A DNA stretch of 60,000 bases from positions 3,045,001 to 3,105,000 of the forward strand of contig NC_092673.1 of NCBI RefSeq assembly GCF_964355755.1, given 5' to 3'. The notes under the pieces were generated by a model. It saw only the letters and a list, made by a program, of their open reading frames with translations, was not told where the DNA came from and did no database searches. Source of the stretch: Antedon mediterranea. Lineage: Eukaryota > Echinodermata > Crinoidea > Comatulida > Antedonidae. Of this stretch, positions 30,865 to 41,869 are shown piece after piece. The position numbers and the translations under genes were made by a program. Each line of letters starts with the position of its first letter. Within the stretch, counting starts at the first letter, position 1.

Positions 30865-31056
30865 AGCTCTGTCTACACTATCAAATTAGTTTGACAAAAA
30901 AGTGTTTGATGTGCCCAAATATGGTAGTGATATGCCCAAATATGATGTGATATGCCCAAATATGATAGCGATATGATGTCATCGTGTGTAGTCCATATAT
31001 GGGCATATCACATTTTTTTGTCGCATAAAGTTTGATAGTAAGTGTAGACAGAGCTT
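30865..31056 (+). mobile_element. MITE-A copy 9 (192 bp, three internal units)
   Basis: TA at 30863-30864 and 31057-31058. Both ends are well kept (AGCTCTGTCTACACTATCAA and the inverse GTGTAGACAGAGCT). Lies only 300 bp from copy 8 in the same orientation. Confidence 0.9.
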
Positions 31057-31649
31057 TAAGTATAATTATCAAAGATATATGTTACCATAATCTTAGCTTT
31101 AACTAATTGCACTGGGTATATGTAATCTTGAATTAAAATCAAATTATCATTAAATAGTTGAGACTTGTAGTTAATATAGATTATCATAAATAAATTAACA
31201 TGTAATAAATATATTGCCTTATAAGTGTTACAATAATATTTATAGTTTTGTGAAACATGATGACTCATGGGCATTTATTAGCCTAATATTGTCAATGGGA
31301 ATAAACATTTTAAAATGTTATTTCTCTTCATAGAATATTGAGAAGAAAAAACAAAAAAGGTTTAATATATTATGTATTTATCAAATTATTAATAAATCAT
31401 GATGTCTGTCTCTTTAACATTTTATATGCAATGATTTTCCTTGTTTTTAAAACCCACTTTGTGTAGTAACATCAAGAAAATTATTGAATTATTAAATTGA
31501 TATTCAGAGATCCCCCTTTGTAAATACTGAAAGATGAGTTAATTTTATATCTGCTGTGCTAGTGCTATTCCGCCGTACCACACTAAGGATGTTTTAACAA
31601 GAGTCGCTATCCGAACAATACCATGAAAGCCCCAGTTTGAATTTTGGTT

Positions 31650-31663
31650 GGGGGGGGGGGGGG
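31650..31663 (+). repeat. Poly-G tract (14 G)
   Basis: Fourteen consecutive G on this strand. A mirrored poly-C run is at 34406-34419 and a 16-G run at 59687-59702; such runs are prone to sequencing error in length. Confidence 0.8.
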
Positions 31664-31721
31664 CGGCTTTTTCTCATTCTCACAGATTTCCTCATCTTTT
31701 TTAGTTTCATAATTAATTAGT

Positions 31722-31756
31722 TTTCAGTATATCACCAGGCGGTTTAGAATTCCTTA
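31722..31756 (+). repeat. Short copy of the 41.6-kb repeat end
   Basis: TTTTCAGTATATCACCAGGC then GGTTTAGAATT matches 41620-41651 with about two substitutions; flanks differ. Confidence 0.45.
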
Positions 31757-32525
31757 TATACCCTGATTTGTTTTGATTTTTTAATGAAAATGATAATTTT
31801 GACCTTTTAAGTATAGATTTTCTTGAAATAAAAATGCTACACTATCTGATAATAATTAGAATAATGTTATATAAATTGTATATATTTTCTCATTTATCTC
31901 CGAAGATTTTTCATATATACTCTTTCACAATAAACGTCCTACTTTTTAAAAAAACATTTTTTTTTCTCTCTTGTTTCGTTTATTGCAGATGAGAAAACTG
32001 AAGTAATAACACTCATTTAACTAATTGGTTGAAAATATAATCTTTCATTTGAAGTAACTTTTAGGATCCATGTAGTTTTAATTTGTTTTTATTGTGGATC
32101 TTTCTTCTCATCCAAAATGATAAATTAAAAATATTAATTTAAAAATGTACAAAATAATACCACAAACTCGTCATAATTTCAATTATGACTCATGTTTTTC
32201 TATTTTTACGAAAATCTACTGAATAATCAACAATTGCCATACGCAGTATGAAGTATCTATTTAATATGTATATATTCTTGATTATATTTTTTTAGATCAA
32301 ATTATGGAATATTTATTTGTTTGGGCAATTACTGCTGGTAATATATTTACTTCATTAAATTTAATTCCATATTAGATTATGTAACAATGCAAGTCAGGAT
32401 ATTTTTGTAATCTATATTGATATTTAAATATAAGTCAATAATTTAATTATAATAGAATAGAAAAATAGAGACAAGGTTTACTTTAGATTGTTGGTATTAC
32501 TGCATTTCAAAATTCTAAACATAGG

Positions 32526-33428
32526 TTGTGTTCGTACGTATAAAAAAATAAGCGTTTATTTTCAACCTAGCCCCAAGGCATGCATCAGACACCGTTCGTA
32601 CGTACAGATTATTTACCGATTATAAGCAGTTATGCCCATGCTTGAACGATTCATGGCCATGAAAAAAACACCACGGTGTAAAGCATTATGCCCTGCGACT
32701 TTGCCGCGAAAAAACGCCGGTGACAAACGCCTATGCTTATACACTGTGGTGTTTTTCGAATGATTTTAAGTAGTGACAAAAAAATGTCTAATTTTTTTCA
32801 ATTACACAGTGATGTAGGCCAATCTTTTAAGAACATTTCACAGTAATTTGTTTTCTCATACGATCCTCCGTTCAAGAGTTACGATTTTTTAATTAACATG
32901 GTGTCCTGAAATCCTGCGAAAACGCTATGTTATTTCTGATGGTTACGCTTTGTTGCACGGCATAATTTGTTGTCATCGATCGAAGATGTCTTCCGTTTTG
33001 TGAAAAAGGCGTTCGCTGTTATTAAATATTTTTACCAACTACAACTTGTTTTCTTACGACCACCTTTAATGCCCTTTGAAGCTGAAAATCCTGCCAAGAT
33101 ATGCCTACTCCTTACGACCATTTTTATGTTACTTGACGATGATTTTGAGCCTACCCTGAACAACGATTTAGACCAAAATATTGACGATCGACGTTCTAGC
33201 CCTGCACCAACAAGGACAACACCGCCTCAAACACGAACCTTGTTATCGGAGATTAATTACACGCCGTAGGCTGATCGGAGATTTATTATACGCCCGTAGG
33301 CTGAATTTACCTCTAAATTTGGTGGACTTTTTACCTCGTTTGTTAATTAGCTAGAGGCAAAATTTAATTACCGCACGCGACTTCACAGCGGGAATAACTG
33401 GTAAATTTCAACCCGTACGAACGGGCCC
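32526..33428 (+). mobile_element. Candidate DNA element related to the STARD7 intron foldback
   Basis: GTTCGTACG near 32530 and its inverse CGTACGAAC at 33414-33422 suggest short terminal inverted repeats. The interior (about 32660-33010) matches one arm of the 518-bp foldback: CACCACGGTGTAAA, GATGTAGGCCAATCTTTTA, GAAAACGCTATGTTATTTC, GAAGATGTCTTCCGT. A 100-codon ORF at 32967-33269 begins in the repeat and has no recognised domain. CGCCGTAGGCTGATCGGAGA and a near copy occur around 33261 and 33290. Confidence 0.45.
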
Positions 33429-33441
33429 ATATTTAAATCTA

Positions 33442-33599
33442 AAGCTCTGTCTACACTATCAAACTAGTTTGACAACAAAGTGTGATTTGCCCAAATATGG
33501 TGGTGATATGCCCAAATACGGTAGTAATATGACATCATGTCAATATATGGGCACATCACATTTTTTTTTCAAACTAGTTTGGTAGTATAGACAGAGCTT
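33442..33599 (+). mobile_element. MITE-A copy 10 (158 bp, two units)
   Basis: TA at 33440-33441 and 33600-33601; both terminal repeats intact. It inserted just outside the right end of the 32.5-33.4 kb repeat. Confidence 0.9.
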
Positions 33600-34224
33600 T
33601 ACTTCTTTTATAAAAGTTTTTAAGTCATCAATTTCTATTCTAACCTTGGTAAAACCATAACATGTTTTTTTCATGAAATGATTTGACCTTTTGAACACTA
33701 ACAACAATATATGGGTTTTACTACCGACAAATAAAATCCATTTTTATATTAAAATTAAATCCATTTTAATAACAATTTTGAATTTTCACCTTTTATCATT
33801 GATCAGACTAAGCAGTGCAGATTTTGAAAACCCATATATTAGACATGCCTAACAAAAGTCATCAGAAAAGGAGAAAAAAATTAATGACACATTGAGAAAT
33901 ATGAATACATCCAAGCGTGGATTTCTTTTGATGATGCGACAGTGTCTGTCCAAGTACTGTTCATCAACGAAGCGTACATTCAGATAAATTTTGCTAATAA
34001 TCTTGATAAAACTCTTGGTAAAACTAGGAGGCGTGATATTTCTCCTAGTAATCCTGTTCTTGATCCGTTTGACGATTCATGGTTTCTAGCTTTGTTAATG
34101 TCCATTATCTCAATCATTTTGCGTTTTTTATTTGAAAGGTCATTAGTTTACACACATTGAGTTTTTAAAAATAACTTGTGATATTTTAACTGCAAAAGAA
34201 ACTATAAAATCTACCCATTGACTA

Positions 34225-34310
34225 AAGCTTGACAAAAAAGTGTGATGTTCCCAAATATGGTAGTGATATCCCCAAATATGGTAGTGATATGCCTAAATAT
34301 GGTAGTGCTT
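34225..34310 (+). mobile_element. MITE-A copy 11 (right end lost, three units)
   Basis: Begins after TA at 34223-34224 with AAGCTTGACAAAAAAGTGTG, so most of the left terminal repeat is deleted, then three 21-bp units and an abrupt end. Confidence 0.75.
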
Positions 34311-34319
34311 CAATGATTT

Positions 34320-37120
34320 TCTCTTCCCTTCTTCTACCTTTCCTTCTATTTTACCTAGAGGGTGTATGATGCTCATAATTAGAATTGTTACAGAGTGGTT
34401 CTAATCCCCCCCCCCCCCCACCCCCAAGTGCGATACTAAGCAAGCACTATGGGCTAGCTAGTGTGGGTTGGTGGGGAGATGTGTGGGACAAGAAGGCAGA
34501 CAAAAGTTGCCTGTATGGCCACGTAAAGAATTTGCCAAACAAATTGTTGCTCCTCTTTGTAAAAACAATTTAATATCAAATTTATTAATGTTTTTATATT
34601 TTTTTATGTTATTTCTAGAAGATTTTATTTCCCTATAACTACTTCAGATTATACTCACTGCAAATAATATTTTATTCTATAAATGGTAATTTTGAATGCT
34701 ACAGTACTTTACAAAAATAATATATTCTTTTATTAATGTATTTTTTTTGTTATCCAATGTCTAACTAATCTATCTTACTTTCCATTTCTTCTTAAATTGT
34801 ATTTTAAATTGTTTCTTCAGGGTAAATATAATATAATATCACACTGAAAAGAAAATGCATATTTTTTTTAGTATTCAAGACCTTGAATTTTAAACCTCCA
34901 AGTGAGATTGCAAATGTACATTGTGCATGTTATATTTATTTTGATTTTTATACAATTGTCTGCCGTAAAATGTTTTAATAAGAAAAAGTAATTCATAATT
35001 TTATCTAAAATTCAGAATGTATAATTATAAATAAGAAATACAAATTTATAAAGTTTGATTTGATGATTTTTTATGTATTTTTTTTTTCACAAAAAATGAA
35101 ATTAAGACTTGAACACCACATTTGTTACACAAGTAAATGAACGTTTCTTTTAATATATCATAGCATATTATGCTTTATTAATATTTATTCGTTTTAAATT
35201 TAATAAAGGACCTTGTTTCATTTAATCAAATCATAAATCAATTTATGAAAGTTGTATTTTCTTTAACCTACTATTATTTTGATACTGTTTACAATCTCTT
35301 TACAATTGATTTATGTATAATATTAATAATAGACTTGTCTTGTGTTACAGTACTAGGTTTCAATTTTCAAATTATAAAATGGATTTTTTTTTCCCCGACT
35401 TGGATTATCACTCGCTATGTTCTCAAGTCCTTTCATCAGTTCAGAATCGAGTGGTTTCACTGCACGGCGAATTCTAACTGCAAACAAATCATTACCTCAA
35501 GCCTGTGTTACCAAATCCTCATTTTCATAAAGTGCCTTTTTTATACTTGAAACGAGTGGAAGTGATGCTAGGCCCAACTAGTTTACTGTACCTTATTTTT
35601 GCCTCTTTTTAAAAAAAAAACAAACCCAAATTGTTGATACAAGCTTGAGTGTAACACATGGTTGACTTGCCTCTTTTTAACCTAATGTATTTTTTTTTTA
35701 GTTTATGGTTCAGTTAAAAAATCATCTAAACAAAAGAAATTTCATAAAAATATAATCATGCTTGTAAGTTGTATAGGCCCTAAAGGTAAAGCCTTAGAAT
35801 TTCCACGGGTGCATTGTGCAAAACATGCTTCGTTTACCTGTCTAAACAAAGGTTAAAAACACACAGCAACGAACATAAAGATTATAGGCCTAATATAAAT
35901 AATCTTGAATGTGATTTAAAAGAGGCGCTAACCCTCGATACATTGCTGAACATCTGCAGCAACATTGTTTTAATATTAAGAAATACTTAAATGCTTTTAG
36001 GATAGACTAAAATCACTTAGCATGTACAAACATAAATATACAGTATTGTTTGAACTAATGGCAATGCATACTAAATACTTTAATGTTCATTGTTTTGCAC
36101 TGATGATCAGTGTTTAATAGGCTTAGAATATTTTAAAAGCTTTCTATGTAAGAACATGGCAAAGAACAAGCTGTCTTTATTCTTTAAAAATTGCCAATCT
36201 GGCTTTAGTTTTACTAATCCATTTGTTGACATTTTCTAGGCTCCTCTATAGAGGAATTTGTTTCTATACTTTCTACTACGCTTAAACCTTGGACGCAAAT
36301 CTTGATGTTGTCTAAAAAGGTTTTATCTGACTAAATTTAAGTTTTAAAACAAATCCATATCGGTTTAAATGATTGACCTTCTGCTGAATACCTGGATTTT
36401 GATGGCATTTTTAAGGCAATTCTTGTTTTGCTGTATTATTTTCTATTAGTTTCAATGCAAAACTCTTTTTTCAACAATTTATCTTTTAACTATCTTTTCT
36501 ATTGTTGTACCTTTTATGTATTGAGACTCGCTTTAGAAGTGAGGACGGTAGTATATGAATGAGTTGTCCTTTGCAATATGCTTTCCTTTCTGCCTCAAAC
36601 TTTGGATACTCTTTACTGACAGAACAGTGTTGTGTGCCCATAGTAGGCATAATCTCATTACTTCCCCATGTTATTACATTACATATTTTTATTTATGAAT
36701 CACATATTTTAAGTATGTTTCTTATTAACTTTCTACTTTTTCTCCCAAGTGTTTGTAATGATTTCTATATTTAATTTCAGTCTAAAAAAAGGCCATCACA
36801 ATGAACTTAAAAATCCTTCAAACATGTTTATATAATATTGTTTACTGACTGTAAACTGTATTTGGTTCCTACTTATGTTACCCCACCCATTGAGGTACAA
36901 ACATGAACTCATTAGAACGCAAACAGCAATTGTCCTTGGTATGATACCAACCTTGTCAAAAATCACGAATTATAAATACATAATTCTTTCCAAAATAAAT
37001 GCACCTGATAAAACAAAACCTATTGCAATGCATATTTTTTCTAGTACTCTATATTTAGTGACAGGACTATTCATTCAACAACGTTTATTCATTTCTATCA
37101 ATGGTAAACAATACAATAAA
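34320..37120. other. No recognised feature
   Basis: A C-rich tract at 34406-34425, then AT-rich DNA with many T and A runs. No coding or structured element was identified. Confidence 0.5.
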
Positions 37121-37132
37121 AAATGGTAATAT

Positions 37133-37583
37133 CAAAGAACTTATAACACAAGAATCTCCTGTTTGTCCGAAGCGCGTAACAATTTCGAAAGGCATTGTGG
37201 GATAGAATAGAGCTAATGGGTGGCGCCATTGTGAGCCATGGAGAAGCGCGCCCGCATCAAATTAGAAAGTCAAATTCATAGAGGGGGTCTGCTAATACTA
37301 TAGGGGGATAGAGTAATTGACTGAGCCCTCTATTGGAGTAGTGCGCCCTCAACAAATTAGAAAGTCAAAATCATAGAGGGGATCTGCTAATACTATAGGG
37401 GGGATAGAGTAATTGACTGAGCCCTCTATAGGAATTAATAGTTTTGACTTCCTAGTTTGGAGGGGGCGCTGCTCCATGCTGTGAAATGGCGTCGCCCAGT
37501 TTGACCTTTTAACCCTGTACTTCCGATACTGTGTTTTGAATGCAAATTTAAGAACAGGAGATTCTTGTGTTATAAGTTCTTTG
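37133..37583. mobile_element. 451-bp MITE with perfect 31-bp terminal inverted repeats and 7-bp target duplication
   Basis: 37133-37163 and 37553-37583 are exact inverse copies beginning CAAAGAACTTATAACACAAG. Both sides are flanked by GTAATAT (37126-37132 and 37584-37590). The interior has a directly repeated segment of about 75-80 bp (GCTAATACTATAGGGGG at about 37291 and 37387) and a third, inverted partial copy before the right end (GTTTTGACTTCCTAG). No transposase is encoded. The 7-bp duplication does not fix the superfamily. Confidence 0.88.
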
Positions 37584-39443
37584 GTAATATACAATAATAA
37601 AACAATACAACATAACCATTAATAGAGGATCTTGCCAGAAGAAATTTCTTGTCACGCAAGACCCAAAAACGAAAAAAAACTATTGTTCGATGCAATATAG
37701 GGAAGAATTTTAAATTTTAATTCGTTCAATCATTTTCATTTTGTCTGTTCTGAACAGTGTGCACTCTGTACACCGTTTCTTTTTACTGATATATTATATT
37801 TGATATAATTAACCAATGCAAATCCAGAGATAAGGCATAATTGTGTATATATTATATTAATAAAAATGCCAATTATCACTGCTGTGTATATAATCTACAC
37901 CATTTAGCAGTAAATTATACATCATATTCACTACTCGTGCGAACATACATTTCCTCTTAATTTTTCTTGACGTGGCTATAGTAGGGTCAATGGTGTAAAC
38001 CGAACCTTCTGTTGTTTTACCAGACATATGTCAATCATACTCGTGGACTAAGCAAGAACAATCAAGGGATGTATCTAATAGGCAGAGTAAACACTGTTTA
38101 TGGCCTGTCTGGTATTTAATGGGATATTAAAATCACGCAAATGAAAGTTTAAACCACTATTGGTTTCAAAAGATCAAACTCTGAGATTAAACATCATTAG
38201 AATTGACTAAAGTTTGTTTTAGTCTATATTCAAATTTAACAATTTATAGAAATTGTTGTATTTGCACTTGTCAATCAGTGGTTTAATGTTCACATAAAAC
38301 TAATACTCTTCCTAAACCCTTAGTTTCATAAGTGTTATTAATAAAAAACTATAAAAATTCAGCTTTGTTGAATATCGTTGACAAAACGTTGACCTTTCTG
38401 TTTAAAGTTTAATATATTTAATAGATAGCAGTACTTGTGAGTGATTTCTTCCCGATAAATTTTTATATTCTTTATTCTATAGTACTGTATATTCCTAACT
38501 ATTAATCATACTGACCCTGTAATGGTAAAAATATCTCGTTTTAAAACAGCCAAGGAATCTGTTCCAGCTAATCATTTTGTTTTGTTTAGAAATGACTTAA
38601 AATCTAGTAGTGGGCTTATAATTATATCCCTGTATAGTGGATTAATTATTTAGTAATAACATAACCAACATTTTAAATACAACTCAATTGATATCACCTA
38701 AATAAATTATTTTAACTTAGTCTGTTAAATCAATTTTTTACTGATAGTTTCATTTTTTTTAAATAAATAAAAAACCTGTACGGAGCCTCTTCAAATATTT
38801 CTTGATTTTAAATTAGAATGTAGTCCCTGTGGATGTGATCGACAGGTCAAGTCATCAAATGTCATCTACATGACAGACTTAACTTAATGTTTATTTTAAA
38901 ATGCATTTAAGTATGTACTAGAATATATTGAATTATGTATAGCTTACATAAGGACATCAGTATCGACAAATATATTAAATGCTTATTGAGTAGCATTCAA
39001 TTTCGGTTTTAAACGTTCATCATGCATGTGGTAGATACAATTGCATTTATTACTAATTTTCTGACCATTCCTTGTACTCAAATTCACGGTATTCTTTACA
39101 GGAACTACGTATGTACTTTGTAATTTATTACAGATTGTAACACATTTATATCTTTTTTATGATTCTTAAACTTCCTTAACAAGAGTTCAGATTGTCAATT
39201 TTAAAATGATTGATGTTTTATTACAAGTTTAATTTAAAGTAAGTTATTAGCCAATTTAAAAATAGGAAGTTTAAGTGGAAATTGTTGATAGCTAAAGTTG
39301 ACGAGTTTTGACCAAGGAAGAAATCTGTACATATTTTTCTCATTTTGTTTTCATATTGATATCAAAACAAATAGTATGTACAGTATTTGTTTTCTTAGAA
39401 TAAATCCAAAGGAAAATTTCTGAAAAAAGTACAAATACTGTGA

Positions 39444-39671
39444 GTATCAGTGGCTGGATCTCAATGGAGATACAAAATAAAATAAGCACTGAAAAATGAC
39501 ATTGCTGTTGGTATCAGTGGCTGGATCTTAATGGAGATACAAAATAAAATAAGCACTGAAAAATGACATTGCTGTGGGTATCAGTGGCTGGACCTCAATG
39601 GAGATACAAAATAAAATAAGCACTGAAAAATGACATTGCTGTGGGTATCAGTGGCTGGATCTTAATGGAGA
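39444..39671. repeat. 67-bp tandem repeat, 3.4 units
   Basis: Units start with GTATCAGTGGCTGGATCT at 39444, 39511, 39578 and 39645, exactly 67 bp apart, with only a few substitutions. A single unit occurs at 41724 in a related context. The preceding AATCCAAAGGAAAATTTCTG is also shared with 41.69 kb. Confidence 0.92.
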
Positions 39672-39884
39672 TTTTAATCTGTGTATTTGTTTTAGAATCA
39701 ATCTTAATATGAATAGACATATTTACATATTTTATATTTATCTTAAAATGTATTTGTTCTACTGTTTTTATGTCTTAAAGGATCCCTACCCGACAGTGAT
39801 TAATTAGTTCATTTTTGGGGTACCTCATGTTCTGGCTGTTATGTATTATGTTGGTGTATTTTATTGTTTTGTTTATTTTTTTGA

Positions 39885-39965
39885 TATGAATAAATGAAAA
39901 ACCGACAGAAAAATTAGAACAGCTTTCGGTCAACACTAGCCCTTCATCAGTGCAAGTGTTCTTAG
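39885..39965 (-). repeat. Penelope-like fragment with hammerhead-ribozyme-like motif, copy 1
   Basis: On the minus strand CTGATGA (39950-39944) is followed by a G/C stem, the loop UAGUGUU and then GAAA (39927-39924). CTGATGA-stem-GAAA is the conserved hammerhead core, known from the terminal repeats of Penelope-like retroelements. Stem II is imperfect here (GGGC against GACC), so self-cleavage is doubtful. Confidence 0.4.
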
Positions 39966-41621
39966 AATAGACAGCCAATTTTCAGTACTATCTAAATATG
40001 GTCATAGAATCGGACAAATATTGTAGGTTACTACTAAGAATCTGGTGAAATTCATATCTAAAGTTAAGATCAATAATACTTTGCTTTGTACGAACAATGG
40101 ATTTTCTTGAAGATGCTTCCTACTGTACATATATCTTCTACAATTATGCTAATGAATTCACGATTTTAAAAAACGTTTGCAATAAATTGGCAATATGGTA
40201 AATTTTTGCTGAATTCCGACACAAAATGGTGCATTTCATACCTTTTTCTATGTCTTATTATACTTTCTTACTTTAAAAAACAAGTGGAATTAGTAACAAG
40301 TTCAAATGAGGTAATCATGATTAATGCGAAGCAATTTATTATGTTCTCAGTAAATAATGCAACATTAGAACATTGATTGATAATGTTAAGTAGACATGGA
40401 GACCACATCCGTCAATGCCGTATGAAGACCACACCGATACACCACTACAATGTGTGTGGTAGAGAATCGGCATATTAATACTTGTATTGGCCTGAATTTA
40501 TTTTGGAAGATGAATAGCCCAGTTGTTGTATACTTTTTATATTTGTTAGATTACCACCATGTTTGTCTGGCATAATGTTTGAGTATTTTTGTGAACTGAG
40601 ACTGCCATTTATATCTAAAATGGCAATCATGTAGTTGTGCTTGGTTCATGTAATCATGGACATCTACCTTCAATGTCTTCCATCCACTTTATTTAAGGCC
40701 TTTATTTTAGATGAGTAAATTCACCCAATAAAATGTTCTTTTGATTTACTATATACTTATCCTTCTTTAACTTAAACGATACCTCGTCATGTCCAGATCA
40801 AACAAACTAAAATCTTTCTATCTCAATTTCCACACGATGAATCTTTGTTAGTGAACAAATCTCGCATAACAAAATCATTTATCATTAATTTCTGGATTTA
40901 CTTTTTTGTTTAAAGGTTGTGTTTGTTCTTTCGAAATGTCTCAACATTCAGGTTGGTCTGTCCTAATGTTGGCCTCAGTATTCGCTTTGAGCATTTAGAT
41001 TGTTAGAATTTATCCATGTAGATTGGTCTTGGTCTCAACCTAAATGATAAAAGTTATCAGCAATTTTTTTTCTTCTAAAGCCCTGTCACTACTAATATTG
41101 GTGGAACAGTTTTGGTGAACTCCAGACAACCACCAGTAGTTTGAAATGCTGTACTACCCCATGATGTTGATTGTAAGACTGTTTCCCACATGTTTCAACC
41201 GTACACTGCATTACCATACCAGTTTATCAGAATGAAACCGCCCAGTAGGACAACTATTACGGAAATTAGGGACAGGCTAATAATCTGGCTTGGATGTCAA
41301 AAGTCGTGGATTTACTATTCTTTCTGCTGATGCTACCAGTGATAATAATGGGATTATTATATTGAACTCTCTATTTTGATGATTTTAATTACAAATGAAA
41401 GTCCTGTTTACAACCCCTATTGTGAAAACTAATATTGAATTTAATCGTCATGATGATTATTTTAATTGAAAATACATTAATTATTTATTTACAAATGATG
41501 GTAAGCGGTTTAAAATTCTTTCTTTATTAAAAAAAATTATATATCTATTGATATTTCTTGGTAGGTGTTCATATATATATATATATATATATTTATCGTT
41601 TCAAATTAATTAATTCAATTT

Positions 41622-41865
41622 CAGTATATCACCGGGCAGTTTAGAATTAATGTTCTTTGCCTGTTGTGTTTATATATATATATATATAAATCCAAAGGCA
41701 AATTACTGAAAAAAATGCTGTGGGTATCAGTGGCTGGATCTCAATGGAGATACAAAAAAAAAGGGAAAAGCTAAATCAAAACGATAAAGTAAACAGCCAG
41801 CAAAGTTAGCAGAGCTTTCGGGCAACACTAGCCCTTCATCACTGCAAGTGAGGGAATTTGGATAA
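41622..41865 (-). repeat. Penelope-like fragment with hammerhead-like motif, copy 2
   Basis: Shares AATCCAAAGG...CTGAAAAAA and one 67-bp unit with the 39.4-kb array, and GGGCAACACTAGCCCTTCAT with the 39.9-kb copy. On the minus strand GTGATGA, a good stem (GGGC/GCCC), GAAA and a possible two-base-pair stem III (GC-TCT-GC) followed by TA can be laid out. The first core base is G instead of C. A piece at the left (TTCAGTATATCACC) also occurs at 31726-31756. Confidence 0.4.
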
Positions 41866-41869
41866 AGTC

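Noticed and set aside
39444-39671. Direct repeats that might suggest a CRISPR or centromeric satellite
   Set aside because: Only 3.4 head-to-tail units without spacers; too short for a satellite array.
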